From Citricoccus muralis (GTDB lineage: Bacteria > Actinomycetota > Actinomycetes > Actinomycetales > Micrococcaceae): 64,000 bases of DNA. The DNA is taken from contig NZ_CP121252.1 in the NCBI RefSeq assembly GCF_029637705.1, positions 1-64,000 of the forward strand, written 5' to 3'. Positions 48,073-56,589 of the stretch are shown here, one piece after another. The notes under the pieces were generated by a model. That model saw only the letters and a program-made list of their open reading frames with translations, ran no database searches and was not told where the DNA came from. The translations under genes were made by a program, and so were the position numbers. How positions within the stretch are numbered: position 1 is the first letter of the stretch; every line of letters starts with the position of its first letter.

Positions 48073-48735
48073 TTACAGGCTGCGCCCTGGATCGTGTGGG
48101 CCTGGGCCGGAGCGGTCTTGCCAGGGGTTCGGGAACGGGTCGAAACCGTCATTGATGGCTTGTTCGCGGCGCTTCACAGCATCGGTCGCGGGAGCGTCGC
48201 GCCGGGCGTGTGCGCGGGTGGCGACTTCGTCGGCGATGTAGCGGTGGCGTGGCAGGAGTTGCCCTGTCGGGTAGGTGGCGGTGAGCAGGTCGATGCACTC
48301 CTGGGCGTTGATGTAGCCGAGCCGGTTGAACAGCAGCGCGGCGTCGTCGAGGTCGCGGTCGTCGCGGGAGGCGTGCAGCTTCATCGCCAGCAGATACTCC
48401 GGCGAGGGCACCTGCACCAGCAGCGACTCCGACTCGAACACCGTGTGCGGGTGCTCGTCCGAGCCGGGCAGGAATCCCTTGGCGGCGTCGTTGAGCCAGT
48501 CCGGTTCCAGCCCGTGCGGGCCGCTCATCTCCTCCGCGATCCGCCTGACCTCGGGCGCGGGAACGAACAGGGCGTCCACGTCACGGGTCAGCCGGTCGGC
48601 GTCGTAGGCGAGGGCCATCGCCGCCCCGCCGACCACGAACAACTGCGCAGACACTCCGGCTGCTGCGAGCCGGTCGGACAGCTCACCGAACAGGGCGCGT
48701 ACCCCGTCCGCGTCGAGCTGCCCGGCCTGGGTCAT
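48073..48735 (-). CDS. AbiEii-like/DUF6036 nucleotidyltransferase (putative toxin)
   Basis: The 220-residue protein has a nucleotidyltransferase core: VVGGAAMALAYDADRLTRDVDALF-type motif near residue 30-53 with the two catalytic Asp residues, and DDRDLDDAALLF downstream. Such enzymes act as toxins in AbiE/MenTA-type systems. The ATG at 48735 overlaps the stop of the partner gene (ATGA). The basic C-terminal 40 residues are variable. It is the leftmost gene of the nested element. Confidence 0.72.
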   Translation of the reverse strand: MTQAGQLDADGVRALFGELSDRLAAAGVSAQLFVVGGAAMALAYDADRLTRDVDALFVPAPEVRRIAEEMSGPHGLEPDWLNDAAKGFLPGSDEHPHTVFESESLLVQVPSPEYLLAMKLHASRDDRDLDDAALLFNRLGYINAQECIDLLTATYPTGQLLPRHRYIADEVATRAHARRDAPATDAVKRREQAINDGFDPFPNPWQDRSGPGPHDPGRSL

Positions 48736-49223
48736 GCCCTCGCCAGGGAACGGGAGGTGATGAGAATCCCGCGCCGCCGGAACGCCCCGGGGCTCTCCCG
48801 GTCGGCCTCGGCGCGGAAGATCGCCGGAACTGCCGGGTACCAACCAGCGGTGCGCCGCGATGGGTCTTGCGCCCAGGCCGGGGTGGGCCAGCCGTCACGC
48901 TCAGCAAGATGCTCGGCGAGCGCGGCGAACGCGGCATCGACCTCGACAGAGCCAGTACGGGGCGGCTCGTCAGCAAACACCCCGGCCGCGAGGTCGGGGC
49001 CACCACGCCGGAGCGCGGAGGTGTAGTCATCCAGGGTTTGGAGGACGCCGAGCCGCCAGCACACATCGAGGGCTTCGCCGTCGTTGACGAGGGTGCGACA
49101 GACGGCAGCGTTGGTCGCGGCGGTGTGCCGCACCCCCACGCTCGGGTTGAGCGCGGTCTCGGGTGTCGTGCGGGCAACATCGAGCAGCGCGCCTACCGAC
49201 AGCACTTCGCCTTGGAACACCAC
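48732..49223 (-). CDS. Putative partner (antitoxin-like) of the nucleotidyltransferase
   Basis: The 163-residue protein starts with GTG after GGGAGGCGA. It contains LSVGALLDVARTT, RHTAATNAAVCRTLVNDGEALDVCWRLGVLQTLDDY and a variable C-terminus. The helical N-terminal half could be a DNA-binding or toxin-binding domain. It directly precedes and overlaps the nucleotidyltransferase gene, the usual layout of a toxin-antitoxin pair. The family was not recognised. Confidence 0.55.
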   Translation of the reverse strand: MVFQGEVLSVGALLDVARTTPETALNPSVGVRHTAATNAAVCRTLVNDGEALDVCWRLGVLQTLDDYTSALRRGGPDLAAGVFADEPPRTGSVEVDAAFAALAEHLAERDGWPTPAWAQDPSRRTAGWYPAVPAIFRAEADRESPGAFRRRGILITSRSLARA

Positions 49224-49282
49224 GACCGTCGCCTCCCTTCTCCACTCTTATTCTCTCAGACCCGCACGCGGAAGTCTCGGGG

Positions 49283-52200
49283 CTACAGCCTGCGTGCTGG
49301 CCCGTCACGGTGCGGGTCGGCGCGGTGGGGGTCGTGCTCGAACGGGTCGTGGAGTTGCCGTGCCCGTTCTGCTGCTCGTTGCCGGGCGTGCTCCTGCTCG
49401 GCGCGCTTGGCCTCGATGCGTTCTGCCGCCTCGGTGACGGGGAGGCTGCGCAGCTCGTCGGCTTCGGCTCGGATCAGGGCGGCTCGGGTGCGGGCATCTT
49501 GGGCGTTGCGGTGGGGGTTGGTCATGCGCATGCCAAGGTGGTCGCGGCGGGCTCGTTCGGCCCCGTACTCGCTGACCAGCAGCGCCAGGTGTTCCTGCTC
49601 GTGACGCTCCTGTACCGTCTCCCTGCTCGTTCGTGCTGTCGCCACGGTCTGCGCGGCGTCGGCCACGCGCGGGTCGACCTCGGCGCGTCTTGTGGCAACC
49701 CTGCTCGCCCACTCGGGGAGACGGTCGGGGCCAGTCGGGGTGGTGCCCCATTCGGTGCTGACCTGTCCGCGCAGCTCTTGTGTGCGTCCGGTCGCGGCGC
49801 GGTGTGCGGCACGGGCCTTGCGCCTGCCGAACCGCCCCACGGTGGCAAGTCGGACGCGGGCGGCGGCTTCGTCCTCGACGGCGGCGAGGTAGGCGGCGCC
49901 GTCGGTCTCGGCCCGGACGATGAGCGGCCCGGCGACTTCGGCACGCACTTGCCGGGCGGCTTCTTCGGCCGCGTGGAGCACAGCGGCGCTCTCGTCGTCC
50001 TCGGCTCGGTGGGTGGCGCGTTGTGCGTCGAGGCGTGCGGCGATCTGCTCCCACCGCTCCGCCTGCCGCTGGGCGCGCTCGGCTTCATGGTCGAGCCGTG
50101 CGAGTTCTTCGGTGACGAGTCGCACGGGGCCGTCTGCGACGAGTCCGCGCACGGCTTCGGTCGCTTGCTGGGTGGCGTGGTCGAGGCCCCGGTCTGCCGG
50201 GTCGCGTTCCATCGCCTCGATGAACTGCGCCCGCGCGTCGGCCACGTCTGCGGCAGCGACGTGGAGGCGGTTGGTGTCGCGGCCTCTCGTCATGCCGACG
50301 TAGACGCCTGCCGCGCTCGTCGCCTCCGACAGGATCGTGTGCGCGGCATCGACGGTTGCGCCCTGGACGCCGTAGGCAGTCGCCGCATACGACAGGTGCG
50401 CGTGCTCGGCCACGTACTCGCTTGGCAGGGCGACGGTGCGCAGATGCTTCCCTCCGATGCCGACCTCGCGGGCGTAGACGGTGCCGTCATCCTCGACGTG
50501 CTGGACGATCCATTGCTGCCGGTTCGCCACGCCCAGGTCGCTACTGTTCTTCCGCGTCTGGATCAGGTCACCAGCCCCGATGCTCAGCCCGTCGCTGCCG
50601 GTCGCCGTCACCGCGTCGTCGACCTCGCCTCGCTCGACACGCCCGGTACGGATGCGCTCGTTCAGCTCGGCGGCTTCGTCGTTCGTGGCGACCGTGATCG
50701 CCTCCCCGTCGTGGGAGTGGCCGGTGATGTGCTCGCGGGCCTGCTCCTCGTCGGCATGCAGGGTCACGAGGCCCATCGCGGCAAGGCGGTCGAACACGTC
50801 GCCGGGGTGCTCCCGGTCACGCATCGTTAGCGTGAGCGCCGCATAGTCGGGGTCGGTGAAGCGGTGCAGCTCCGCCATGTCGTAGGTGCGGCCGCGAATC
50901 TGGGCGGCCATGTCGAGCACCCCGCCACGACCGACAGCGGGCAACTGCGCCCGGTCGCCCACGAGCGCCACCGACGCTCCGGCCTCGGCAGTCACGTTCA
51001 GGAGTGCGTGTGCGGTGTCCTGGTCGAGCATCCCGGCTTCATCCACGATCACCCGCTCACCCCGAGCAAGCACGGCATCACGCGGCGGGGCCGTGTAGGC
51101 GCGTCCGGTGTCGGGGTCGAGGTCGCCGGGCTTCAGGCGTGTCCATACGCCGTCCTCGTTCCACCGCCACCCGTGCGCGTAGACGAGCGCGGCGACGCTG
51201 GTCGCCGGTACTCCGAGTTCGTCGTGTGCGACCTGCGCCGCTCGGAGGGTCGGTGCAACGACACGCGACGCTCTGCCGTGTTCGGCTGCAACCTCGATGG
51301 CGACGCCGAGCATGGTGGTCTTGCCCGCGCCCGCCGCGCCCTCCACGATCACCAGCGGATCGCGTGAGGCGACCGCGCCAGCGGCGACGGTCTGCCCGGC
51401 ATCCAGGCCCGCCTTGCGTGCGGCCTCAGCAACGCTCGGATGCTTCGGCTCGTGCTCCGGCACGGCGGCGGTGAGCTGGTCGCGCAGCGCAGTCTCGGCG
51501 GCGAGGACTTGCACGCTCGTGAGATGCGCGACGTGCTCGGGTTGCACCATGCCCGGCGGCAGCACCGAGAAACAATCCGAGACGGCAAGCCCCGTCGCCA
51601 GCTCGATGAACTCCCGCAACTCCGCAGGCGTCGCTTGCACGCCCGCCTCAGTGGTAATGCGGGTGACGTGCTCTCGCACGGTGTGCGGTGTCCAGGTCGA
51701 TGCCGCCGCCGCGCAGCGATCCAGCGCACGACTCGCGACCTGCTGCACGCTGAGGTCGTCCAGCGACGCCGACGCAACAGCGTCGCGGTGCTGCAAGGTG
51801 TCGGGGTCATAGCCGGCGTCTCGGAGTTCCTGCTGCCACCACTGCTCGTTCTTCAGGTCGGCGGGCTTCTTGCCGGGCCGCTGGAACGCCCACGCCGCGT
51901 CCTGCATCCTCGCCGTCAACGCCGGGCCGGGCGTCTCACTGGGATGCGCCTGATTCCACTCGACCTCCATACGTTGCAGGTTTCGTCTGATCTGCGCCGA
52001 CCGCTTCGACATAGCGGCGTTGAACGGCTCCAACTCCGTCACTTCGCCGCTCACGGGGTCGAGGGTCAGGCCGTGCGCGGCGAGCGTGTCCGCGAGCTGC
52101 GGGTGCGCGGCGATCACCGCCGTGCCGAGGGCGCGGATCGCGCCCTGCTGCTGGAACAACGCTGCCGTGGTCAGTGCCCGCCACTTCCCGCCCGCCCACA

Positions 52201-52738
52201 CCCTCGTGCCGATCTGGAAGTGGATATGCCGGTGCGGGTCACCCGCACGCGAGGTCTTGTGGCTGATGGCGACGGTCTGCATGTGCTCGATAGGCAGGAC
52301 TTCCTGCTTGTCGCGTGGCCCCACCAGCGTGACCGAGTGCTGGCCGAGGAACCGTTGAATCTCCCGCGCCGCGTCCTGCTGCGCTCGGTCGAGGGCATCG
52401 GACACGTCGGGGTGGAGCGCGGCGGCCACCGACAACGACTTGGGAGCGTTGACCGTCATCTCCGCGAACAACGGCGACCCCCGACGCGCCTTGCCCGCCT
52501 TGCGCGGGGTGCCCATCGACTCGCCGGTGTCCGGGTTGATCCAATCGACCCACGCCTCGTATTCATCCGCTGAGAGTGACCGTGAGGCGGTGACCTCTCG
52601 CGTGCGGTCGATCACCGCGTACTCGGCCACGGCCTGGTCTGCGCCCAGGTAGTACTCGTCCGCGCGGGAGCGATCCGCCTCAACATAGGCGCGCGCGGCA
52701 GCACCGCTGCCGCGGAACAAGCGCACCCCGCCCTTCAC
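49283..52738 (-). CDS. MobF relaxase/helicase of the nested element
   Basis: The 1,151-residue protein would nick and unwind the nested element's own transfer origin. It has an N-terminal relaxase domain with a candidate catalytic Tyr pair (DEYYLG, about 30), the three-His motif PHRHIHF, helicase Walker A GAAGAGKTT and Walker B VIVDEAG, the late motifs AYGVQGAT and YVGMTRGR, and a long Arg/Glu/Ala-rich C-terminal tail. GTG 52738 is chosen because GGGAGG lies just before it. The sequence differs clearly from the ICE relaxase. No secretion genes accompany it. Confidence 0.92.
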   Translation of the reverse strand: MKGGVRLFRGSGAAARAYVEADRSRADEYYLGADQAVAEYAVIDRTREVTASRSLSADEYEAWVDWINPDTGESMGTPRKAGKARRGSPLFAEMTVNAPKSLSVAAALHPDVSDALDRAQQDAAREIQRFLGQHSVTLVGPRDKQEVLPIEHMQTVAISHKTSRAGDPHRHIHFQIGTRVWAGGKWRALTTAALFQQQGAIRALGTAVIAAHPQLADTLAAHGLTLDPVSGEVTELEPFNAAMSKRSAQIRRNLQRMEVEWNQAHPSETPGPALTARMQDAAWAFQRPGKKPADLKNEQWWQQELRDAGYDPDTLQHRDAVASASLDDLSVQQVASRALDRCAAAASTWTPHTVREHVTRITTEAGVQATPAELREFIELATGLAVSDCFSVLPPGMVQPEHVAHLTSVQVLAAETALRDQLTAAVPEHEPKHPSVAEAARKAGLDAGQTVAAGAVASRDPLVIVEGAAGAGKTTMLGVAIEVAAEHGRASRVVAPTLRAAQVAHDELGVPATSVAALVYAHGWRWNEDGVWTRLKPGDLDPDTGRAYTAPPRDAVLARGERVIVDEAGMLDQDTAHALLNVTAEAGASVALVGDRAQLPAVGRGGVLDMAAQIRGRTYDMAELHRFTDPDYAALTLTMRDREHPGDVFDRLAAMGLVTLHADEEQAREHITGHSHDGEAITVATNDEAAELNERIRTGRVERGEVDDAVTATGSDGLSIGAGDLIQTRKNSSDLGVANRQQWIVQHVEDDGTVYAREVGIGGKHLRTVALPSEYVAEHAHLSYAATAYGVQGATVDAAHTILSEATSAAGVYVGMTRGRDTNRLHVAAADVADARAQFIEAMERDPADRGLDHATQQATEAVRGLVADGPVRLVTEELARLDHEAERAQRQAERWEQIAARLDAQRATHRAEDDESAAVLHAAEEAARQVRAEVAGPLIVRAETDGAAYLAAVEDEAAARVRLATVGRFGRRKARAAHRAATGRTQELRGQVSTEWGTTPTGPDRLPEWASRVATRRAEVDPRVADAAQTVATARTSRETVQERHEQEHLALLVSEYGAERARRDHLGMRMTNPHRNAQDARTRAALIRAEADELRSLPVTEAAERIEAKRAEQEHARQRAAERARQLHDPFEHDPHRADPHRDGPARRL

Positions 52739-52748
52739 CCTGGCCTCC

Positions 52749-52768
52749 CTCACGAGTCGTCTCGTGAG
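52749..52768. repeat. Perfect hairpin upstream of the nested relaxase (oriT or regulatory candidate)
   Basis: CTCACGAG-TCGT-CTCGTGAG is a perfect 8-base stem with a 4-base loop, located 11-30 bases before the relaxase GTG. A copy of the GTGCGCACCTC motif overlaps its left side on the coding strand (52767-52783). Confidence 0.5.
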
Positions 52769-52783
52769 AGAGGTGCGCACTAC
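52767..52783 (-). promoter_or_regulatory. Recurrent leader motif copy upstream of the nested relaxase
   Basis: The minus strand reads GTAGTGCGCACCTCTCT, close to the motif copies in the host ICE even though this gene belongs to a different element. Confidence 0.4.
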
Positions 52784-52928
52784 GGCCCCGCCGTAAAATA
52801 CGTGCATTTTGAAGAACAGGGGTGGTGTTCGGGTTGGTAGAGAGCGGGAAGCGTGGGCCAGTGGGCTTGGCGGTTGACCGCGAGAGCCTTGGTTGAAGAA
52901 CTGTATGTGAGTGACTAACATTTGGACT

Positions 52929-53483
52929 ATGGATCGTTGGGATCGGACGCATGAGGCGCTGAGGCAGGCCGCGTTGGAGCTGTTCACGGAGCACGGGTAT
53001 GACGCGACGGGCACGGCTCAGATCGCGGCGCGTGCCGAGGTGAGCGAGATGACGCTGTTCCGGCACTTCTCGTCCAAGGAAGCGTTGTTGCTCGCCGACC
53101 CGTTCGATCCGCTGATCGCGGAGGCGGTTCGCGCACGACCCAAGGACGAGCCGCCGATGCGGGCTGTGGCGGAGGGCATCCGGCAGACATGGGCCGAGGT
53201 CGATGCCGAGAGTATTGCCGCCCTGCGTGTCCGTCTGCGGATGGTGGTGGCCGCGACCAGTCTCCGGGGAGCGGTGGAGCGCAACAGCGAGGCTACGATC
53301 ACCGCCCTGAGCGGTGCGCTTTCGGATCGGGGCGTCGCTCCGGTCGCGGCTCGGGTTGCGGCGACTGCGGTGATTTCCGGGTTGAGCGTCGCGCTGCTGG
53401 ATTGGGCGCAGTCTGAGCATGCCGCTCCGGGCGACGCGCTGGCCCGCGCTCTCGACGTCCTGGGAGGTGCGGCTAGTGCTTGA
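52929..53483 (+). CDS. TetR-family regulator of the first ABC transporter
   Basis: The 184-residue protein has a TetR N-terminal HTH (LRQAALELFTEHGYDATGTA ... VSEMTLFRHFSSKEALL) and a C-terminal ligand domain (about 65-184). ATG 52929 is chosen; GTG 52911 is possible. Its 3' end overlaps the ABC ATPase gene by eight bases, so it is probably a self-regulating repressor of the transporter operon. Confidence 0.87.
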   Translation: MDRWDRTHEALRQAALELFTEHGYDATGTAQIAARAEVSEMTLFRHFSSKEALLLADPFDPLIAEAVRARPKDEPPMRAVAEGIRQTWAEVDAESIAALRVRLRMVVAATSLRGAVERNSEATITALSGALSDRGVAPVAARVAATAVISGLSVALLDWAQSEHAAPGDALARALDVLGGAASA

Positions 53484-54198
53484 GTTCGAGAACGTCGGCC
53501 TGCGCTTCCGAGGCGGCGCGGGTGTGGAGCATCTCACGTTCCGCGCCCTGCCGGGCGAGATCGTCGCCCTGATCGGTCTGAATGGTGCGGGTAAGACGAC
53601 GCTGATGCGGCTCGCGCTCGGGATGCTCCGTCCTCAGCGCGGCACGGTACGACTGTTCGGCGAGTCGCTGGAATCTGCCCCTACATCGACTTGGGCGGGG
53701 GTCGGGGCATTGATCGAGATGCCGCTGGCCTACCCCGAGCTGACCGTGCGGGAGAACTTGCGTATCGCCTGCCTCTTGCACGGCACCGACCCCGACCGGG
53801 TCGAGCACTCGCTGGACGCCTGGCGGCTGACGCCGGTCGCTGATCGCCGGTTCCGCCGTCTCTCCCTCGGGAACCGGCAGCGCGTCGGCCTCGCCGCGGC
53901 GCTCCAACACGACCCGAGGCTGATCGTGCTGGACGAGCCGAGCAACGCGCTCGATCCCGCGTCGGTGATCCTGCTGCGCGACCAGCTCACCCGCCGCGCC
54001 GGAGAGGGGTCGGCGGTCCTGGTCAGCAGCCACCACCTGGACGAAGTGGCACGGATCGCGGATCGCGTGCTGCTGATGAACGCGGGTCGCTTGATCGGGG
54101 AACTCGACACCACCGGCCCCGACCTCGAACGCGCCTTCTTCGAGCGCATCCGAGAAGACGACGAACACCATCTGAGAGCCGGGGAGGTTGCACGATGA
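53476..54198 (+). CDS. ABC transporter ATP-binding protein (first transporter)
   Basis: The 240-residue ATPase has Walker A GLNGAGKTT near residue 37, a signature motif variant LSLGN(R/Q), Walker B LIVLDEPSNALDP and the His switch SSHHLDE. The usual LSGGQ signature is replaced by LSLGN, as in other exporter ATPases of this group. GTG 53476 follows GGGAGG. It pairs with the permease encoded next. The substrate is unknown; exporters of this type often give antibiotic or peptide resistance. Confidence 0.88.
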   Translation: MLEFENVGLRFRGGAGVEHLTFRALPGEIVALIGLNGAGKTTLMRLALGMLRPQRGTVRLFGESLESAPTSTWAGVGALIEMPLAYPELTVRENLRIACLLHGTDPDRVEHSLDAWRLTPVADRRFRRLSLGNRQRVGLAAALQHDPRLIVLDEPSNALDPASVILLRDQLTRRAGEGSAVLVSSHHLDEVARIADRVLLMNAGRLIGELDTTGPDLERAFFERIREDDEHHLRAGEVAR

Positions 54199-54947
54199 AC
54201 GCGGCGATCCGTGTCGAAGCTCTCAAACTTGTGCGCTCCCCGGTCGGCATGATCGGCACCCTCGCCCTCGTCGCAGGTACGCTCGCGCTGCTGGGCGGGA
54301 TCACTGTGGCTCTGGCGGACGGCAACCCGGAGCTGACGGCCAAGGCCGGTGCTGCGGCGACGCTGGACTGGAACGGCCTGCTCGCCAGCGCCGCGCAGAT
54401 CACCGCCGCCGGAGGACTCCTCGGCTTCGGCGTCGTGCTGTCCTGGATGTTCGGCCGCGAGTTCACGGACGGCACGATCACCGGCCTGTTCGCGCTCCCC
54501 GTCAGCCGCAGCCGGATCGCGCTTGCCAAACTGACGGTCTATACCGCGTGGTCGATCGCGGTCAGCGTTGTGCTCACGCTCGGCATCCTCGCCCTCGGAC
54601 TTCTGCTCGGCTATGGCACCCCGACCGCCGACGACTGGGGAGGTCTCGCCAGGCACGGCGCGCTCACCATGTTCACGGCCGCAATCGCCGTTCCCGTGGC
54701 GTGGATCGCCTCCGTGACACGCTCGATGCTCGCCTCGGTCGGCGGTGCGATTGCCCTCGTCATCATCGCCCAGGTCGGAGCCCTCGCCGGAGCCGGAGGA
54801 TGGATGCCTCTCGCAGCTCCCGCGCTCTGGGCGATGAGCAGCGGCACTGCCGTGACTCCTGTCCAGCTCGCCCTCGCAATCGCGGTCGGCATCGTCTTCG
54901 CGGCACTCACCTGCGCTGCCTGGGCACGACTCCAACTCAACCGATAA
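54195..54947 (+). CDS. ABC transporter permease (first transporter)
   Basis: The 250-residue protein has six hydrophobic segments, starting with MIGTLALVAGTLALLGGI near residue 20, and the ABC-2-type loop FGREFTDGTITGLFALPVSRS after the second segment. The ATG overlaps the ATPase stop (ATGA). It forms an exporter with the preceding ATPase. Confidence 0.87.
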   Translation: MNAAIRVEALKLVRSPVGMIGTLALVAGTLALLGGITVALADGNPELTAKAGAAATLDWNGLLASAAQITAAGGLLGFGVVLSWMFGREFTDGTITGLFALPVSRSRIALAKLTVYTAWSIAVSVVLTLGILALGLLLGYGTPTADDWGGLARHGALTMFTAAIAVPVAWIASVTRSMLASVGGAIALVIIAQVGALAGAGGWMPLAAPALWAMSSGTAVTPVQLALAIAVGIVFAALTCAAWARLQLNR

Positions 54948-54981
54948 CCGCTGCGTGCACAGCGAGCGGAGGCCTGTGGCC

Positions 54982-55011
54982 TTGACGAGAATCTGAAGGT
55001 ACGTTTAGACT
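54982..55011 (+). promoter_or_regulatory. Promoter of the second TetR-ABC operon (probable leaderless transcript)
   Basis: TTGACG (54982-54987) and TAGACT (55006-55011) are 18 bases apart. Transcription should start close to 55,018, which is the ATG at 55,019, so the TetR mRNA is probably leaderless. Confidence 0.6.
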
Positions 55012-55018
55012 CATGAAC

Positions 55019-55663
55019 ATGCGTTCAGTAGATTCGAATGACCTGACGACTCGTGCTCGCATCCGCAATGCGGCGATCGAGCTGATCGGTACCCACGGGT
55101 TCGAGCGGGCGAGTATGCGGATGATTGCCCAGGCTGCCGGGGTGAGCCCTGCGCTGGTCGTTCACCACTTCGGCGATAAGGACGGGCTCAGAGCAGCCTG
55201 CAACGCGCATGTCTCGGCCATGTTCACCGTCGAGCGCGTGGGCGCGAACGGGGCTCCTTCCTTGGACTCCATCCGAGCCGCATTGAACGATTGGGAGGCA
55301 AACGGCCCAGCGTTGAACTATCTCGCGCGGATGCTCTCGGACGATGACTCTCGCTCAGTGGACGAGCTGTTCGACAGCCTCCTGCAAGGCACACTCCAAG
55401 TCGTTCAGGATCAGGAGCGAGCCGGGGTGATCCATCCGCAAAGCGATCCGAATGTTACCGCTCTGCTCCTCACGGGCCTCGGCCTCGCACCCCTTGTTTT
55501 GAGCCGTCACTTCGCTCGTTCCCTCGGGGCCGACGAACTCACACCTACGGCTCTCGCCCGCCTCACCATCCCCCTGCTGGAACTGTTCACCCACGGCTTC
55601 TACAAGGACGACTCGATCCTTAACGCAACCAAGTCCGCGATGGAGAACCAGGAGAAGAAGTGA
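55019..55663 (+). CDS. TetR-family regulator of the second ABC transporter
   Basis: The 214-residue protein has a TetR HTH (ARIRNAAIELIGTHGFERAS ... VSPALVVHHFGDKDGL) and a C-terminal TetR_C-like region. ATG 55019 is preferred over 55013 because the promoter predicts a start of transcription at this point. The stop overlaps the ABC ATPase start (GTGA). It probably controls the operon in response to a small molecule. Confidence 0.87.
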   Translation: MRSVDSNDLTTRARIRNAAIELIGTHGFERASMRMIAQAAGVSPALVVHHFGDKDGLRAACNAHVSAMFTVERVGANGAPSLDSIRAALNDWEANGPALNYLARMLSDDDSRSVDELFDSLLQGTLQVVQDQERAGVIHPQSDPNVTALLLTGLGLAPLVLSRHFARSLGADELTPTALARLTIPLLELFTHGFYKDDSILNATKSAMENQEKK

Positions 55664-56589
55664 CCATGCCTCCGATCATTCAAGGCGAGAAGCTGACCAA
55701 GCGGTTCGGCAACTTCACCGCCGTTCAAGACCTCGACCTCGAGCTCGAACCGGGAACCGTGCTCGGGTTCCTCGGGCCGAACGGAGCGGGCAAGAGCACC
55801 ACGATTCGTATGATGCTCGGACTCTCAATGCCAAGCTCGGGCACGGTACGACTCTTCGGCGAAGATCCGCTGCGCAACCGGGCCGCACGCACGCGGGTCG
55901 GGTACTCGCCAGGAGAACTCCGCCTCGACGACAGGCTGACCGTGGCCGCGACCCTGAAAAGCTGGGCGCGACTTCGCGGCGGAGTCGATGAGGCGTTCCG
56001 CGACAGCCTCATTGACCGGCTCGGGGTGCAAATGGGTCGGCATGTGCGCGGCCTCTCGACCGGAAACAGGCGCAAGCTCGCGCTTGTCGGCGCTTTGATG
56101 TCGCGCCCCGAGCTCTTGATTCTCGATGAGCCCACCAATGGTCTCGACCCGCTGGTGCAGAACGAGTTCATGTCAATCCTCGAAGAGGTCACCGCGACTG
56201 GCACGAGTGTGCTGCTGTCGTCGCACATCCTCAGCGAAGTCGAGCGGATCGCAGAGCGGATCATCGTCATCAGGGCCGGGGCTGTTGTGGTCGACGGCCC
56301 GACTGCGAAACTCCGCAAGGGTGCCGCGCAAGAGTTCCGTGCGGTGTTCGCCGATGCTGTACCCGATCTGTCCGCGCTTGCGTCACTCGCAGGGGTGGGA
56401 GCTATCGAGTCTCCGCAGCCGGGCGAGTTGAGGATTCAATGGGCTGGCCCGCCGCGCCCGCTTCTGCAAAAGCTCGCCGAGTACGAACTTGAATCGCTTA
56501 CTGCACCTGAGCCCGACCTTGAGACGGCATTCATGTCCTACTACCGCAGCCAAGACACCACCCCAGCACTTGTGGAAAGGAGCGCATGA
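55660..56589 (+). CDS. ABC transporter ATP-binding protein (second transporter)
   Basis: The 309-residue ATPase has Walker A GPNGAGKST, signature LSTGN, Walker B LLILDEPTNGLDP and His switch SSHILSE, plus a C-terminal extension (about 220-309) of the type seen in multidrug or daunorubicin-type exporters. GTG 55660 overlaps the TetR stop; ATG 55666 is an alternative. It is coupled to the permease gene that follows. Confidence 0.9.
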   Translation: MTMPPIIQGEKLTKRFGNFTAVQDLDLELEPGTVLGFLGPNGAGKSTTIRMMLGLSMPSSGTVRLFGEDPLRNRAARTRVGYSPGELRLDDRLTVAATLKSWARLRGGVDEAFRDSLIDRLGVQMGRHVRGLSTGNRRKLALVGALMSRPELLILDEPTNGLDPLVQNEFMSILEEVTATGTSVLLSSHILSEVERIAERIIVIRAGAVVVDGPTAKLRKGAAQEFRAVFADAVPDLSALASLAGVGAIESPQPGELRIQWAGPPRPLLQKLAEYELESLTAPEPDLETAFMSYYRSQDTTPALVERSA

